A DNA stretch of 64,000 nucleotides from Streptomyces sp. PTY087I2 (GCF_001687325.1 NZ_LZRD01000005.1:62001-126000); one strand, 5' to 3'; counted from the stretch's first letter, positions 54,541 through 63,335 are shown. Program-made: numbers and translations. Notes: generated from the sequence alone by a model not told the origin.

Positions 54541-55041
54541 TCAGCAGTGGCGCTCCGGCATTCCGTCGACCAGAGCGGACAGCAGCTCGCCGAACACCTC
54601 GCGCTGATCGGCGGTCAATGGAGCCAGGATCTCCTCTGCGGCGGCCCGGCGCGCGCTGCGCAGGGAGCGCAGCGTGGCGCGCCCCTCGTCGGTGATCTCG
54701 ATGCGGACCACCCGGCGGCTGTCGGGATCCGGGGCGCGGCGCACCCGGCCGCTCGCCTCCAGGGCGTCGACCAGCGTGGTCACGGCGCGCGGGACGACGT
54801 CGAGCCGTCGGGCGAGATCCGCCATCCGGGGGGCCGCGTCGTAGCTCGCGACCGTCCGCAACAGCCGGAACTGGGCCGGAGTGATGTCGATCGGCTCCAG
54901 CTGGCGGCGCTGGATGCGGTGCAGCCGCCGGGTGAGCCGCAGCAGCTGCTCGGCGAGCAAGCCGTCACGGGCATCCCGGGAGTCACGCGAATCGCGGGAA
55001 TCAGGGGAGTCGGAGGTGTCGGGGGAATCCGGTGCGTCCAT
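54541..55041 (-). CDS. MarR-family regulator
   Basis: A 166-residue winged-helix regulator: RLHRIQRRQLEPIDITPAQF, MADLARRLDVVPRAVTTLVD, ALEASGRVRRAPDPDSRRVV, then a C-terminal dimerisation helix. The first 26 residues are a run of Asp-Ser-Arg/Pro triplets encoded by a 9-bp tandem repeat (54967-55029). Divergent from an ABC exporter across 113 bp containing two inverted repeats, so it most likely represses that exporter and itself. Confidence 0.9.
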   Translation of the reverse strand: MDAPDSPDTSDSPDSRDSRDSRDARDGLLAEQLLRLTRRLHRIQRRQLEPIDITPAQFRLLRTVASYDAAPRMADLARRLDVVPRAVTTLVDALEASGRVRRAPDPDSRRVVRIEITDEGRATLRSLRSARRAAAEEILAPLTADQREVFGELLSALVDGMPERHC

Positions 55042-55045
55042 ACGG

Positions 55046-55090
55046 GAACAATATCAGGACCTTGTTCATTGTGAGTATAGGTAACAATGA
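55046..55090. promoter_or_regulatory. Two overlapping inverted repeats, candidate MarR operators
   Basis: GAACAA (55046-55051) with TTGTTC (55062-55067), 10-bp centre, and TCATTGT (55066-55072) with ACAATGA (55084-55090), 11-bp centre. Both are perfect and overlap by two bases, close to the MarR start (55041). The region is unusually AT-rich (GAGTATAGGTAACAATGAG). A pair of MarR dimers is expected here. Confidence 0.6.
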
Positions 55091-55154
55091 GCTAGGCTCT
55101 CACTGCGCGAGGCCGGGACTGCCCGGCCGCGCCTCACGCCCGACGAAGGAGCCC

Positions 55155-56972
55155 ATGAAACCCGACGAACCCACGTGGACGCCCCCGCCCGATGCCCGCA
55201 CCGCCGCCGACCGGCCGCCCGCCGAGGTGCGCCGCATCCTCCGCCTCTTCCGCCCCTACCGCGGCCGCCTGGCCGTCGTCGGCCTGCTGGTCGGCGCATC
55301 CTCCCTGGTGGCGGTCGCCTCCCCGTTCCTGCTGCGCGAGATCCTCGACACCGCCATCCCGCAGGGACGCACGGGGCTGCTGACCCTGCTGGCGCTCGGC
55401 ATGATCCTCACCGCCGTGATGACCAGCGTCTTCGGCGTGCTCCAGACCCTCATCTCGACCACCGTCGGCCAGCGCGTCATGCACGACCTGCGCACCGCCG
55501 TCTACACCCAGCTCCAGCGGATGCCGCTCGCCTTCTTCACCCGGACCCGCACGGGCGAGGTCCAGTCCCGCATCGCCAACGACATCGGCGGCATGCAGGC
55601 GACGGTCACCTCCACCGCGACCTCGCTGGTCTCCAACCTCACGGCCGTCATCGCGACCGTCGTCGCCATGCTCGCCCTCGACTGGCGGCTCACCGTCGTC
55701 TCGCTGCTCCTGCTGCCGGTCTTCGTCGCGATCAGCCGCCGCGTCGGCCGGGAACGCAAGAAGATCACCACCCAGCGCCAGAAACAGATGGCCGCGATGG
55801 CCGCCACCGTCACCGAGTCCCTCTCGGTCAGCGGCATCCTCCTCGGCCGCACGATGGGCCGCTCCGACTCCCTCACCCAGAGCTTCGCCGAGGAGTCCGA
55901 GCGCCTGGTCGACCTCGAAGTGCGCTCCAACATGGCCGGCCGCTGGCGGATGTCCGTGATCGGCATCGTGATGGCCGCCATGCCCGCCGTCATCTACTGG
56001 GCGGCCGGACTCACCTTCGCGTCCGGAGCCGCCACCGTCTCCATCGGCACGCTCGTCGCCTTCGTGACGCTTCAGCAGGGGCTGTTCCGCCCGGCGGTCA
56101 GCCTGCTCTCCACCGGCGTCCAGATGCAGACCTCCCTCGCCCTCTTCCAGCGCATCTTCGAATACCTCGACCTCACGGTGGACATCACCGAACCGGAGAA
56201 TCCGGTCCGGCTGGAGAAGATCCGCGGCGAGATCGCCTTCGAGAACGTCGACTTCAGCTACGATGAGAAGAACGGCCCGACGCTCACCGGCATCGACGTG
56301 ACCGTCCCCGCGGGCGACAGCCTCGCGGTCGTCGGATCCACCGGCTCCGGCAAGTCCACGCTCAGCTATCTGGTGCCCCGGCTGTACGACGTCACCGGCG
56401 GCCGGGTCACGCTCGACGGGACCGACGTCCGCGACCTGGACTTCGACACCCTCGCCCGGGCCGTCGGCGTCGTCTCCCAGGAGACGTATCTCTTCCACGC
56501 CTCGGTCGCCGAGAATCTGCGCTTCGCCAAGCCGGAGGCCACCGACGAGGAGATCGAGGCAGCGGCCCGCGCCGCGCAGATCCACGACCACATCGCCTCC
56601 CTGCCCGACGGCTACGACACGATGGTCGGCGAGCGCGGCTACCGCTTCTCGGGCGGTGAGAAACAGCGTCTCGCCATCGCCCGCACCATCCTGCGCGACC
56701 CTCCGGTGCTGATCCTCGACGAGGCGACCAGCGCGCTCGACACCCGTACGGAACAGGCCGTGCAGGAGGCGATCGACGCCCTGTCCGCCGGACGGACCAC
56801 GCTCACCATCGCGCACCGGCTCTCCACCGTCCGCGACGCGGACCAGATCGTCGTCCTGGAGGACGGCCGGGTCGCCGAGCGCGGTACGCACGAGGAACTG
56901 CTCGACCGCGACGGCCGCTACGCCGCCCTGATCCGCCGCGACTCCCACCCGGTCCCGGTCCCCGCCCTCTGA
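55155..56972 (+). CDS. ABC exporter (fused membrane and ATPase domains)
   Basis: A 605-residue half-transporter that should work as a homodimer. The membrane domain runs from VGLLVGASSLVAVASPFLLR to about residue 340. The ATPase domain is complete: Walker A AVVGSTGSGKSTLSYLVPRL, Q-loop GVVSQETYLFHASVAENLRF, signature YRFSGGEKQRLAIARTIL, Walker B LILDEATSALD and H-loop LTIAHRLSTVRDAD. Likely exports a lipophilic drug or metabolite; the divergent MarR regulator supports an efflux role. ATG at 55155 chosen after GAAGGAGCCC. Confidence 0.93.
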   Translation: MKPDEPTWTPPPDARTAADRPPAEVRRILRLFRPYRGRLAVVGLLVGASSLVAVASPFLLREILDTAIPQGRTGLLTLLALGMILTAVMTSVFGVLQTLISTTVGQRVMHDLRTAVYTQLQRMPLAFFTRTRTGEVQSRIANDIGGMQATVTSTATSLVSNLTAVIATVVAMLALDWRLTVVSLLLLPVFVAISRRVGRERKKITTQRQKQMAAMAATVTESLSVSGILLGRTMGRSDSLTQSFAEESERLVDLEVRSNMAGRWRMSVIGIVMAAMPAVIYWAAGLTFASGAATVSIGTLVAFVTLQQGLFRPAVSLLSTGVQMQTSLALFQRIFEYLDLTVDITEPENPVRLEKIRGEIAFENVDFSYDEKNGPTLTGIDVTVPAGDSLAVVGSTGSGKSTLSYLVPRLYDVTGGRVTLDGTDVRDLDFDTLARAVGVVSQETYLFHASVAENLRFAKPEATDEEIEAAARAAQIHDHIASLPDGYDTMVGERGYRFSGGEKQRLAIARTILRDPPVLILDEATSALDTRTEQAVQEAIDALSAGRTTLTIAHRLSTVRDADQIVVLEDGRVAERGTHEELLDRDGRYAALIRRDSHPVPVPAL

Positions 56973-57011
56973 CGTCACCGCCATGGCCCGCATACGGCAT
57001 GATCGCCGCGC

Positions 57012-57623
57012 ATGAGAGCTCTCCTCGGGGTGGAACTCCCCGGCTACCGCACCGTCGACACCGACACCTGGCTGAACGACCACGGCGATGTGCTGTCGCT
57101 GCACTTCTTCGACCTGCCGCCGGACCTCCCGGCCGCGCTGGACGACGGCCCGACCCTGCGGCACGGCCTGACCCACTTCACCGCACAGGCGGGCGGCGGA
57201 CTCATCGAGGCATCGGTGAAGCCACTGGGCGAACTGCCCGCCCTGCGGCAGATACTCAAACTGCCGCTGCCGAACCAGCCCAGCGGCCAGGCGTTCATCG
57301 GCAGCTTCACGGTGCCGCGCGCCGCGTGCAGCACCGTGGTGAAGATCCAGGCGGCGGAGCGCGGCATGACGGGCATGCGGGAAGCCGTGGTGATGGCCAA
57401 GCTCGGCCCCAACCAGTACTTCCGACCGCACCCCTACGCACCCGAGGTCCAGGGCGGGCTGCCCTTCCACGCGGCGGACCACGCCCAGTGGGACGCGGAG
57501 TTCCCGGACCACCCGCTTACCCGGGTCCGCCGGACGCTCGACACTCTCGCGGCGGCGGTGACGGTGGCACCCGAGTTCGCCGCACTGCCGCCCTTCGCGG
57601 GACCGGCCGCGCCGACCGGCTGA
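57012..57623 (+). CDS. Hypothetical protein of 203 residues
   Basis: Not recognised. The protein starts MRALLGVELPGYRTVDTDTW and looks soluble and mixed alpha/beta, with no signal peptide or membrane segment. Segments that look constrained are GDVLSLHFFDLPPDLPAALD, LIEASVKPLGELPALRQIL, KLPLPNQPSGQAFIGSFTV, TGMREAVVMAKLGPNQYFRP and HAQWDAEFPDHPLTRVRRTL. It lies 39 bp after the ABC exporter gene on the same strand and may be co-transcribed. Its codon use and third-position GC look normal for a real gene. Confidence 0.72.
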   Translation: MRALLGVELPGYRTVDTDTWLNDHGDVLSLHFFDLPPDLPAALDDGPTLRHGLTHFTAQAGGGLIEASVKPLGELPALRQILKLPLPNQPSGQAFIGSFTVPRAACSTVVKIQAAERGMTGMREAVVMAKLGPNQYFRPHPYAPEVQGGLPFHAADHAQWDAEFPDHPLTRVRRTLDTLAAAVTVAPEFAALPPFAGPAAPTG

Positions 57624-57664
57624 GCCGACCTGCTCCGTACACATGGCAGCACGGCACACACGAC

Positions 57665-57702
57665 GGCGCCGCCGCTCCCGTGGGACGGGGAGCGACGGCG
57701 CC
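57665..57702 (-). terminator. Terminator downstream of the 19-residue peptide gene
   Basis: GGCGCCGCCGCTCCC (57665-57679) pairs with GGGAGCGACGGCGCC (57688-57702), one mismatch, 8-nt loop. On the minus strand it starts 15 bp after the stop of the tiny gene at 57717. It also lies 41 bp after the plus-strand hypothetical gene and may serve both. Confidence 0.78.
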
Positions 57703-57716
57703 GGGCGGAGCAATGG

Positions 57717-57776
57717 TCAGACGAGCCAACCCACGAAGTGGACGACGCCGGCCAGCAGGTTGGTCAGGAAGTTCAT
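57717..57776 (-). CDS. Putative 19-residue hydrophobic peptide
   Basis: ATG at 57776, TGA at 57717-57719: MNFLTNLLAGVVHFVGWLV. The ribosome binding site AAGGAG is placed 9 bases before the ATG, among the best in the window. The peptide is almost entirely hydrophobic with Asn, Thr, His and Trp on one helical face, so it could insert in or lie on a membrane. A terminator stem follows 15 bp after the stop, and upstream TTGCTC...GATGAT about 17 bp apart could be a weak promoter. Together these look like a self-standing small transcript. No family recognised. Confidence 0.6.
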   Translation of the reverse strand: MNFLTNLLAGVVHFVGWLV

Positions 57777-58044
57777 CTGGTCTTTCTCCTTGTACGTGGT
57801 GCATCTGTGGGACTGCGCAGTAGCGGTCCGAAGCCCGTTGACTGCGCTCTGCAATCATCACGCCCCGGACGAGTGAAGAGCAACGAATCCCCTGACGATC
57901 ACGCGTTCCAGCGAACACCCGATCCCTTGTTCGTGTGTTCCGGCCACGGGTGTTCTGTCCGCGCCGTACGGCGTTCGTGTCGCCGGAGCCGACGCCGAGG
58001 TCGGGCTACCGGCCGTGGCTCGCACCCCGGGTTAACGTGCCCGC

Positions 58045-58905
58045 ATGGTGAACGAGTCCCCGGACGCCCGCCCCCGTCGCAGACTCCGCCCGACCCGCCG
58101 CGGGAAGATCGTCCTGGTCGTCGGCGCACTGCTCGTCGTGTCGGCCGCCGTGCTGATCCCCCTGTCCCTGACCGGATCGGACGAGCCGCCGAAGAAGCGG
58201 GAGAGCCCGCAGAACACTCTGATGATCCCCGAAGGCCGTCGCGTCTCGCAGGTGTACGAGGCGGTCGACAAGGCGCTCGACCTGAAGCCCGGCAGCACGC
58301 TGAAGGCCGCGTCGACGGTGGACCTGAAGCTGCCCGCCCAGGCCGAGGGCAACCCCGAGGGGTACCTCTTCCCGGCCACGTATCCGATCGACGACACGAC
58401 CGAGCCCGCGGGCCTGCTGCGCTACATGGCCGACACCGCCCGCAAGCACTTCGCCGCGGACCATGTCACGGCGGGGGCCCAGCGCAACAACGTCTCCGTC
58501 TACGACACGGTCACCATCGCCAGCATCGTCCAGGCCGAGGCCGACACCCCGGCCGACATGGGCAAGGTGGCCCGGGTCGTCTACAACCGGCTGCTCAAGG
58601 ACATGCCGCTCCAGATGGACTCCACCATCAACTACGCCCTGAAGCGCTCGACCCTGGACACGACGACCGCCGACACCCAGCTGGACAGCCCGTACAACAG
58701 CTACCGGATCAAGGGCCTCCCGCCGACGCCCATCGGCAACCCGGGCGAGGAGGCGCTGCGCGCCGCCGTCAGCCCGACGCCGGGCCCCTGGCTCTACTTC
58801 GTCACGGTGGGCCCCGGCGACACCCGGTTCACCGACAGCTACGACGAGCAGCAGAAGAACGTGGAGGAGTTCAACCGCGGCAGGGGCTCAGCGGCCGGGA
58901 GCTGA
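58045..58905 (+). CDS. MltG/YceG-like endolytic transglycosylase
   Basis: A 286-residue membrane-anchored protein. A basic N-terminus (RPRRRLRPTRRGK) and one transmembrane helix (IVLVVGALLVVSAAVLIPLS) lead to an extracellular YceG domain: LMIPEGRRVSQVYEAVDKAL, GYLFPATYPIDD, the probable catalytic Glu in TIASIVQAEADTPADMGKVA, VVYNRLLKDMPLQMDST and PYNSYRIKGLPPTPIGNPGE. It should cut nascent peptidoglycan glycan strands near the membrane. A core streptomycete MltG normally sits beside aroE/ruvX genes; this one is solitary, so it may be an extra copy. Confidence 0.9.
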   Translation: MVNESPDARPRRRLRPTRRGKIVLVVGALLVVSAAVLIPLSLTGSDEPPKKRESPQNTLMIPEGRRVSQVYEAVDKALDLKPGSTLKAASTVDLKLPAQAEGNPEGYLFPATYPIDDTTEPAGLLRYMADTARKHFAADHVTAGAQRNNVSVYDTVTIASIVQAEADTPADMGKVARVVYNRLLKDMPLQMDSTINYALKRSTLDTTTADTQLDSPYNSYRIKGLPPTPIGNPGEEALRAAVSPTPGPWLYFVTVGPGDTRFTDSYDEQQKNVEEFNRGRGSAAGS

Positions 58906-58972
58906 CCGGCTCGGCTGCGACGGGCTGACCGAATCGGCCGACGGAGGGAAGGCGGCGGGAGGGCGGAGGGGA

Positions 58973-60103
58973 TCAGACCCCGGGCACCGGCACGGCAACG
59001 GCCGCCCCGGCTTCCTGGTCCGCCCGCCTGTCGCCCGTCCCCTTCAGCAGCCGCATGACCGACCGGACCGCCGCGCGGCCCGCGCGGTTCGCGCCGATGG
59101 TGCTGGCGGAGGGCCCGTACCCGACGAGGTGGACGCGCCCGTCCCGTACGGCACGGGTGTTCTCGGCCCGGATGCCGCCACCCGGCTCACGCAGCTTCAG
59201 CGGGGCCAAGTGGTCCACGGCGGGCCGGAACCCGGTCGCCCAGAGGATCACATCGGTCTCGACGACACGGCCGTCGTCCCAGGCCACACCGGTCGGCGTG
59301 ATCCGGTCGAACATCGGCAGCCGGTCCAGCACCCCCTGCTCCCGGGCGCGCCGCACGGCATCGTTCAGCGGCAGCCCCGTCACGCTGACCACGCTCTTCG
59401 GCGGCAGCCCGTTACGTACCCGCTCCTCCACCATCGCCACGGCCGCCCGCCCCCACTCCTCGGTGAACGGTCCCTCGCGGAAGACCGGTTCACTGCGGGT
59501 CACCCAGAAGGTGTCGGCGGCGAATTCGGCGATCTCCATCAGATGCTGCGTACCGGAAGCGCCACCTCCGACCACGAGGACGCGCTGCCCCGCGAACTCC
59601 TCGGGCCCCGGGTAGTTCGCCGTGTGCAACTGCCGCCCGCGGAAGGTCTCCTGGCCCGGATAGCGCGGCCAGAACGGCCGGTCCCAGGTGCCGGTCGCGT
59701 TGATCAGGGCCCGTGCGGCGTACGTCCCCTCGGACGTCTCCACCAGCAGCCGCCCGCCGCTTCCTTCCCGTACGGCGCTCACCTCCACGGGCCGGTGGAC
59801 CCGCAGGCCGAAGCGGTCCTCGTACGCGGCGAAGTACGCGCCGATCACCTCCGAGGAGGGTCGGTCGGGGTCGGCCCCGGTCAGCTCCATGCCCGGCAGC
59901 GCGTGCATCCCGTGGACCTTGCCGTACGTCAGCGAGGGCCAGCGGAACTGCCACGCGCCGCCCGGCCGGGGCGCGTGGTCCAGCACGACGAAGTCGTCGT
60001 CCGGCTCCAGCCCGACGCGGCGCAGATGGTAGGCGGCGGACAGCCCCGCCTGACCCGCGCCGATGACGACCACGTCCAGCTCGCGCACCCCAGAAATGTT
60101 CAC
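58973..60103 (-). CDS. FAD-dependent monooxygenase-like oxidoreductase
   Basis: A 376-residue flavoprotein of the FMO/CzcO type. FAD motif LDVVVIGAGQAGLSAAYHLR at the N-terminus, NADP motif RVLVVGGGASGTQHLMEIAE in the middle, and ILWATGFRPAVDHLAPL toward the C-terminus (the ATGF/Y motif). GTG start at 60103 gives MNISGVREL; no strong ribosome binding site is seen, so the start is less certain. Lies beyond a terminator downstream of the sulfonate operon, so co-transcription is not assured, though an oxidative sulfur or other heteroatom reaction would fit. Confidence 0.85.
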   Translation of the reverse strand: MNISGVRELDVVVIGAGQAGLSAAYHLRRVGLEPDDDFVVLDHAPRPGGAWQFRWPSLTYGKVHGMHALPGMELTGADPDRPSSEVIGAYFAAYEDRFGLRVHRPVEVSAVREGSGGRLLVETSEGTYAARALINATGTWDRPFWPRYPGQETFRGRQLHTANYPGPEEFAGQRVLVVGGGASGTQHLMEIAEFAADTFWVTRSEPVFREGPFTEEWGRAAVAMVEERVRNGLPPKSVVSVTGLPLNDAVRRAREQGVLDRLPMFDRITPTGVAWDDGRVVETDVILWATGFRPAVDHLAPLKLREPGGGIRAENTRAVRDGRVHLVGYGPSASTIGANRAGRAAVRSVMRLLKGTGDRRADQEAGAAVAVPVPGV

Positions 60104-60114
60104 GCTTCTACTAA

Positions 60115-60153
60115 CTCGTCGGGCGCCCGGGATCTTCCCGAGCGCCCGACGAG
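60115..60153 (-). terminator. Terminator of the sulfonate operon
   Basis: CTCGTCGGGCGC (60115-60126) pairs perfectly with GCGCCCGACGAG (60142-60153), and an inner CGGGA/TCCCG helix extends it. It follows the ssuD stop (60236) by about 80 bp on the minus strand, before the flavoprotein gene start at 60103. Confidence 0.8.
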
Positions 60154-60160
60154 CATCGCC

Positions 60161-60228
60161 GCGAGGCCCGCAGGCCGTCACCGTGAGGCCCCCAAGGCAG
60201 CCACTGTGAGGCCCCCAAGGCCGTCACC
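60161..60228. repeat. Three 22-23-bp tandem repeats after ssuD
   Basis: Units 60161-60182, 60183-60205 and 60206-60228 share G(C/T)GAGGCCC-CAAGGC followed by GTCAC or GCCAC. They fill the space between ssuD and its terminator. Confidence 0.75.
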
Positions 60229-60235
60229 GCACGGC

Positions 60236-61444
60236 TCAGCGGCCTCCGGCGAGCAGCAGGGGAGCCCCGCCCGGCGCCGGGACTGTCCGGCTCTCGGCAC
60301 CGTTCACACCCAGCAGCGGCGAGGCGGGCCCGGTCGGCAGCAGCCCGCGGCGGGACAGCTCGGGGGTGACGCCCTCGCCGAACCAGTACGCCTCCTCCAG
60401 ATGCGGATACCCGGAGAGCACGAAGTGCTCCACGCCCAGCGCGTGGTACTCCTCGATCCGGTCCGCGACCTCCGCATGGCTGCCCACCAGCGCGGTCCCG
60501 GCCCCGCCGCGTACGAGACCGACGCCCGCCCAGAGGTTCGGCGCGATCTCCAGCTTGTCCCGCGAACCGCCGTGCAGCGCCAGCATCCGCTGCTGCCCGA
60601 CCGACTCGCTCTTCCCCAGCGCCTGCTGCGCCGCCGCGATCGTCTCCGGATCGAGGTCGCCCAGCAGCCGGTCGGCGGTCGCCCATGCCTCCCGCGATGA
60701 ATCCCGCGAAATGGTGTGCAGCCGGATGCCGAACCGGACCTTGCGCCCCTGCTCCTCCGCCAAGCCGCGAATCCAGTCGATCTTCTCCTTCACGGCGGCC
60801 GGCGGCTCGCCCCAGGTGAGATAGACATCGGCGTGCGCGGCGGCGACCGGCCCGGCCGCCGCCGACGACCCGCCGAAGAAGATCTCCGGCAGCGGGTCCG
60901 GCGGCAGCGCGGTGAGCCCGCCCTCCACCTGGTAGTGCTCTCCGTCGAAGTCGTACGGCTGCCCGCTCCAGGCGCCCCGCACCACCGACAGGAACTCGGC
61001 GGTGCGCGCGTACCTCCGGTCATGGTCCAAGTGGTCCCCGAAACGCCGCTGTTCGGTCGAGTCGCCGCCGGTGACGACGTTGAGCAGCAGCCGCCCGCGG
61101 GTGATCCGCTGATAGGTGGCGGCCATCTGCGCGGCCAGCACGGGCGAGATGACCCCCGGCCGGAACGCCACCAGGAACTTCAGCCGCTCGGTGTGCTGGG
61201 CGAGGGCCACCGTGGTCAGCCAGGCGTCCTCGCACCAGGTACCGGTCGGCGTCAGTACGGCTTCAAAGCCCAACTGCTCCGCCGCTTTGGCGATCTGGGC
61301 CAGGTACTCGATGTCCGGGGCGCGCACGCCGCTCACGGGGGTGATCCGGTCGCGCTTGATGCCGCCGTCGGTGTACGCGTGCCGGTCCACGAGCGTCCGG
61401 CCGTCGCCGCCGGTGGGCAGGAACCAGTGCAGATGGACGTTCAT
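60236..61444 (-). CDS. ssuD: FMNH2-dependent alkanesulfonate monooxygenase
   Basis: A 402-residue luciferase-like enzyme releasing sulfite from alkanesulfonates. MNVHLHWFLPTGGDGRTLVD at the N-terminus, VLTPTGTWCEDAWLTTVALA, FLVAFRPGVISPVLAAQMAA and LLLNVVTGGDSTEQRRFGDH match SsuD closely, including the conserved His/Cys/Arg sites. No ssuE flavin reductase is in the window. It overlaps ssuA by 4 bp (ATGA). Confidence 0.93.
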   Translation of the reverse strand: MNVHLHWFLPTGGDGRTLVDRHAYTDGGIKRDRITPVSGVRAPDIEYLAQIAKAAEQLGFEAVLTPTGTWCEDAWLTTVALAQHTERLKFLVAFRPGVISPVLAAQMAATYQRITRGRLLLNVVTGGDSTEQRRFGDHLDHDRRYARTAEFLSVVRGAWSGQPYDFDGEHYQVEGGLTALPPDPLPEIFFGGSSAAAGPVAAAHADVYLTWGEPPAAVKEKIDWIRGLAEEQGRKVRFGIRLHTISRDSSREAWATADRLLGDLDPETIAAAQQALGKSESVGQQRMLALHGGSRDKLEIAPNLWAGVGLVRGGAGTALVGSHAEVADRIEEYHALGVEHFVLSGYPHLEEAYWFGEGVTPELSRRGLLPTGPASPLLGVNGAESRTVPAPGGAPLLLAGGR

Positions 61445-62469
61445 GAGGAGGCCTTTCCGTAGGAGCGCGGCGCGGTGGAGGAAGGGGGAAGGTCGCGGTT
61501 GAAGCGGGTGTCGACGTAGTCCTCGAAGTCGAACCGCCGTGGAATCAGCTTGAGTTCGGCAAAGGTGTCGGCGATCTCCTGCTCGGAGGCGATGGCGGCG
61601 GCGTCGATCGCCACCGGGACGCGGGTGCCGTAGGAGCGCTTCACGGCGTCCAGCGCCACTTCGTACGGAAGCCCGGTCTCCTTCGCCCAGACCTTCGCCC
61701 ACTCCTCCGGGTGCTCGAAGACCCACTTCTGGGCCCGCTCCAGCCGTACGAGCAGATCGCCGATGGCCTGGGACTTCTTCGTGTCCTTGAGCGAGGCGGG
61801 CGAAGCCACTTGGAATCCGAGGCCGTTGACGACACCTTCGCCGGTCGTGAGGACCCGGGCGTCCGAGGTGCGCAGGACCTGCGAGGTGTACGGGTCCCAG
61901 ATCGCCCAGGCGTCGACCTTGCCCCGGCTGAACGCGGCGAGCGCGTCGGCGGGCTGGAGGTAATTCAGCTCTACGTCCCCGATCCCGAGCCCGGCCTTCT
62001 TGAGCGAGGCGACCAGCTGGAAGTGGGCCGAACTGCCCTGGGCGACGGCGATGGACCTGCCCTTGAGCTGGGCGGGCTTCTTCAGCGGGGAGTCCTCGGG
62101 CACGACGATGACCTCACCGGCCGGCGAGCCGTGCGTGGCGCCGACGACAGCGATGTTCGAGTCGGCCCCGGCCGCGAAGACGGGCGGCGTGTTGCCGACG
62201 CCGCCGATGTCGACGGCCCCGGCGCTCACGGCCTCCAGCAGGGGTGGCCCCGAGGTGAAGGTGGACCACTTGATGCGGTAGTCGAGGTTGTCGAGCTCTC
62301 CGGAGGCCCGCAGGATGGCCTCGTAACCTCCCTTCTGGTCACCGACGTTGAGCGTGAGGCTGCCCTTGCCGTCGGTGTTGTCACCCGAGTTCGCGGACGA
62401 GGCGCCGCCGCACGCGGAGAGAAGGAGGGCGAGGGGGAGGAGCAGGGCGGGCAGGGTGCGACGTTTCAT
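61441..62469 (-). CDS. ssuA: Sulfonate ABC transporter substrate-binding lipoprotein
   Basis: A 342-residue lipoprotein. Lipobox LLLSACGG (Cys20) ends the signal; the mature protein is of the SsuA/TauA type: LNVGDQKGGYEAILRASGEL, SAGAVDIGGVGNTPPVFAAG, GRSIAVAQGSSAHFQLVASL and GKVDAWAIWDPYTSQVL. It captures sulfonates outside the cell for the SsuBC importer. Overlaps both neighbours by 4 bp. Confidence 0.93.
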   Translation of the reverse strand: MKRRTLPALLLPLALLLSACGGASSANSGDNTDGKGSLTLNVGDQKGGYEAILRASGELDNLDYRIKWSTFTSGPPLLEAVSAGAVDIGGVGNTPPVFAAGADSNIAVVGATHGSPAGEVIVVPEDSPLKKPAQLKGRSIAVAQGSSAHFQLVASLKKAGLGIGDVELNYLQPADALAAFSRGKVDAWAIWDPYTSQVLRTSDARVLTTGEGVVNGLGFQVASPASLKDTKKSQAIGDLLVRLERAQKWVFEHPEEWAKVWAKETGLPYEVALDAVKRSYGTRVPVAIDAAAIASEQEIADTFAELKLIPRRFDFEDYVDTRFNRDLPPSSTAPRSYGKASS

Positions 62470-63335
62470 GACAGCTCTCCGTGATGAGGGTGGGGGTGTA
62501 CGGGCGATACGTCGGGGCTCTCCGCGCTCTCCGTACGGGCCTGGGGGCGGCCGACGCCTTCGACACCCGGCTCGTTGGCGCGGCCCGCGTCCTCGACGCC
62601 CAGTTCGGTGAGCAGCCGGGAGCGCAGGTCGGTGAAGCCGGGGGAGCCGACCGTGCGCGGCCGGTCCAGCGCGACGGCCGTGTCGTACGCGATCCGGCCG
62701 TCCCGCATCACCAGCACCCGGTCGGCCAGCAGCAGGGCCTCGTCCACGTCATGGGTGACCAGGAGCACCGCGCAGCCGCGCCGCTGCCAGAGCTCGGCCA
62801 CGAGCTGCTGGGCCTTGATCCGGGTCAGGGCGTCCAGCGCGCCGAACGGCTCGTCGAGCAGCAGCAGATCGGGCTCGCGCACCAGGGCCCGGGCCAGCGA
62901 AGCGCGCTGGGCCTCTCCGCCGGACAGCGTCTTGGGCCACGCCCCGGCCCGCTCCGCGAGACCGACCTCCGCCAACGCCTGCTCGGCGACGGCGCGTTCG
63001 GGCTTGCCCGGCAGCCCGAGCAGCACGTTGCGCCAGACCCGCTTCCAGGGCATCAGGCGCGGGGCCTGGAACGCGACCGCGCGGCGGCGGGGCACCAGGA
63101 CGGTGCCGGAGATCTCCCGGTCGAGCCCGGCGAGCACTCGCAGCAGGGTCGACTTGCCGCACCCGCTGCGTCCGAGCAGCACGGTGAACTCGCCCGCGTT
63201 CAGGGTGAGATCGAGGTCGTCGATGACGGAACGCCCGTCGAAGGAGCGGGTGAGCCCTTCGACGCGTACGGCGGCTTCGGAGGCGGGAGGGGGTTCGAGG
63301 TGGGTCTTCACTGGCCGGTGAAGGTCGGTCGCCAT
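62466..63335 (-). CDS. ssuB: Sulfonate ABC transporter ATP-binding protein
   Basis: A 289-residue ATPase: Walker A LLGRSGCGKSTLLRVLAG, Q-loop AVAFQAPRLMPWKRVWRNVL, signature KTLSGGEAQRASLARALV, Walker B LLLLDEPFGALDALTR and H-loop LLVTHDVDEALLLADRVLVM, all intact. The C-terminal 40 residues are an extra Glu/Pro/His-rich tail. The ATG at 63335 overlaps ssuC by 28 bp; an in-frame GTG at 63311 would give the same 4-bp GTGA overlap used elsewhere in this operon. Confidence 0.93.
   Translation of the reverse strand: MATDLHRPVKTHLEPPPASEAAVRVEGLTRSFDGRSVIDDLDLTLNAGEFTVLLGRSGCGKSTLLRVLAGLDREISGTVLVPRRRAVAFQAPRLMPWKRVWRNVLLGLPGKPERAVAEQALAEVGLAERAGAWPKTLSGGEAQRASLARALVREPDLLLLDEPFGALDALTRIKAQQLVAELWQRRGCAVLLVTHDVDEALLLADRVLVMRDGRIAYDTAVALDRPRTVGSPGFTDLRSRLLTELGVEDAGRANEPGVEGVGRPQARTESAESPDVSPVHPHPHHGELS

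Noticed and set aside
55134..57713. An 859-codon open frame on the minus strand
   Set aside because: Antisense to the ABC exporter at 55155-56972; no domain, and no RBS.
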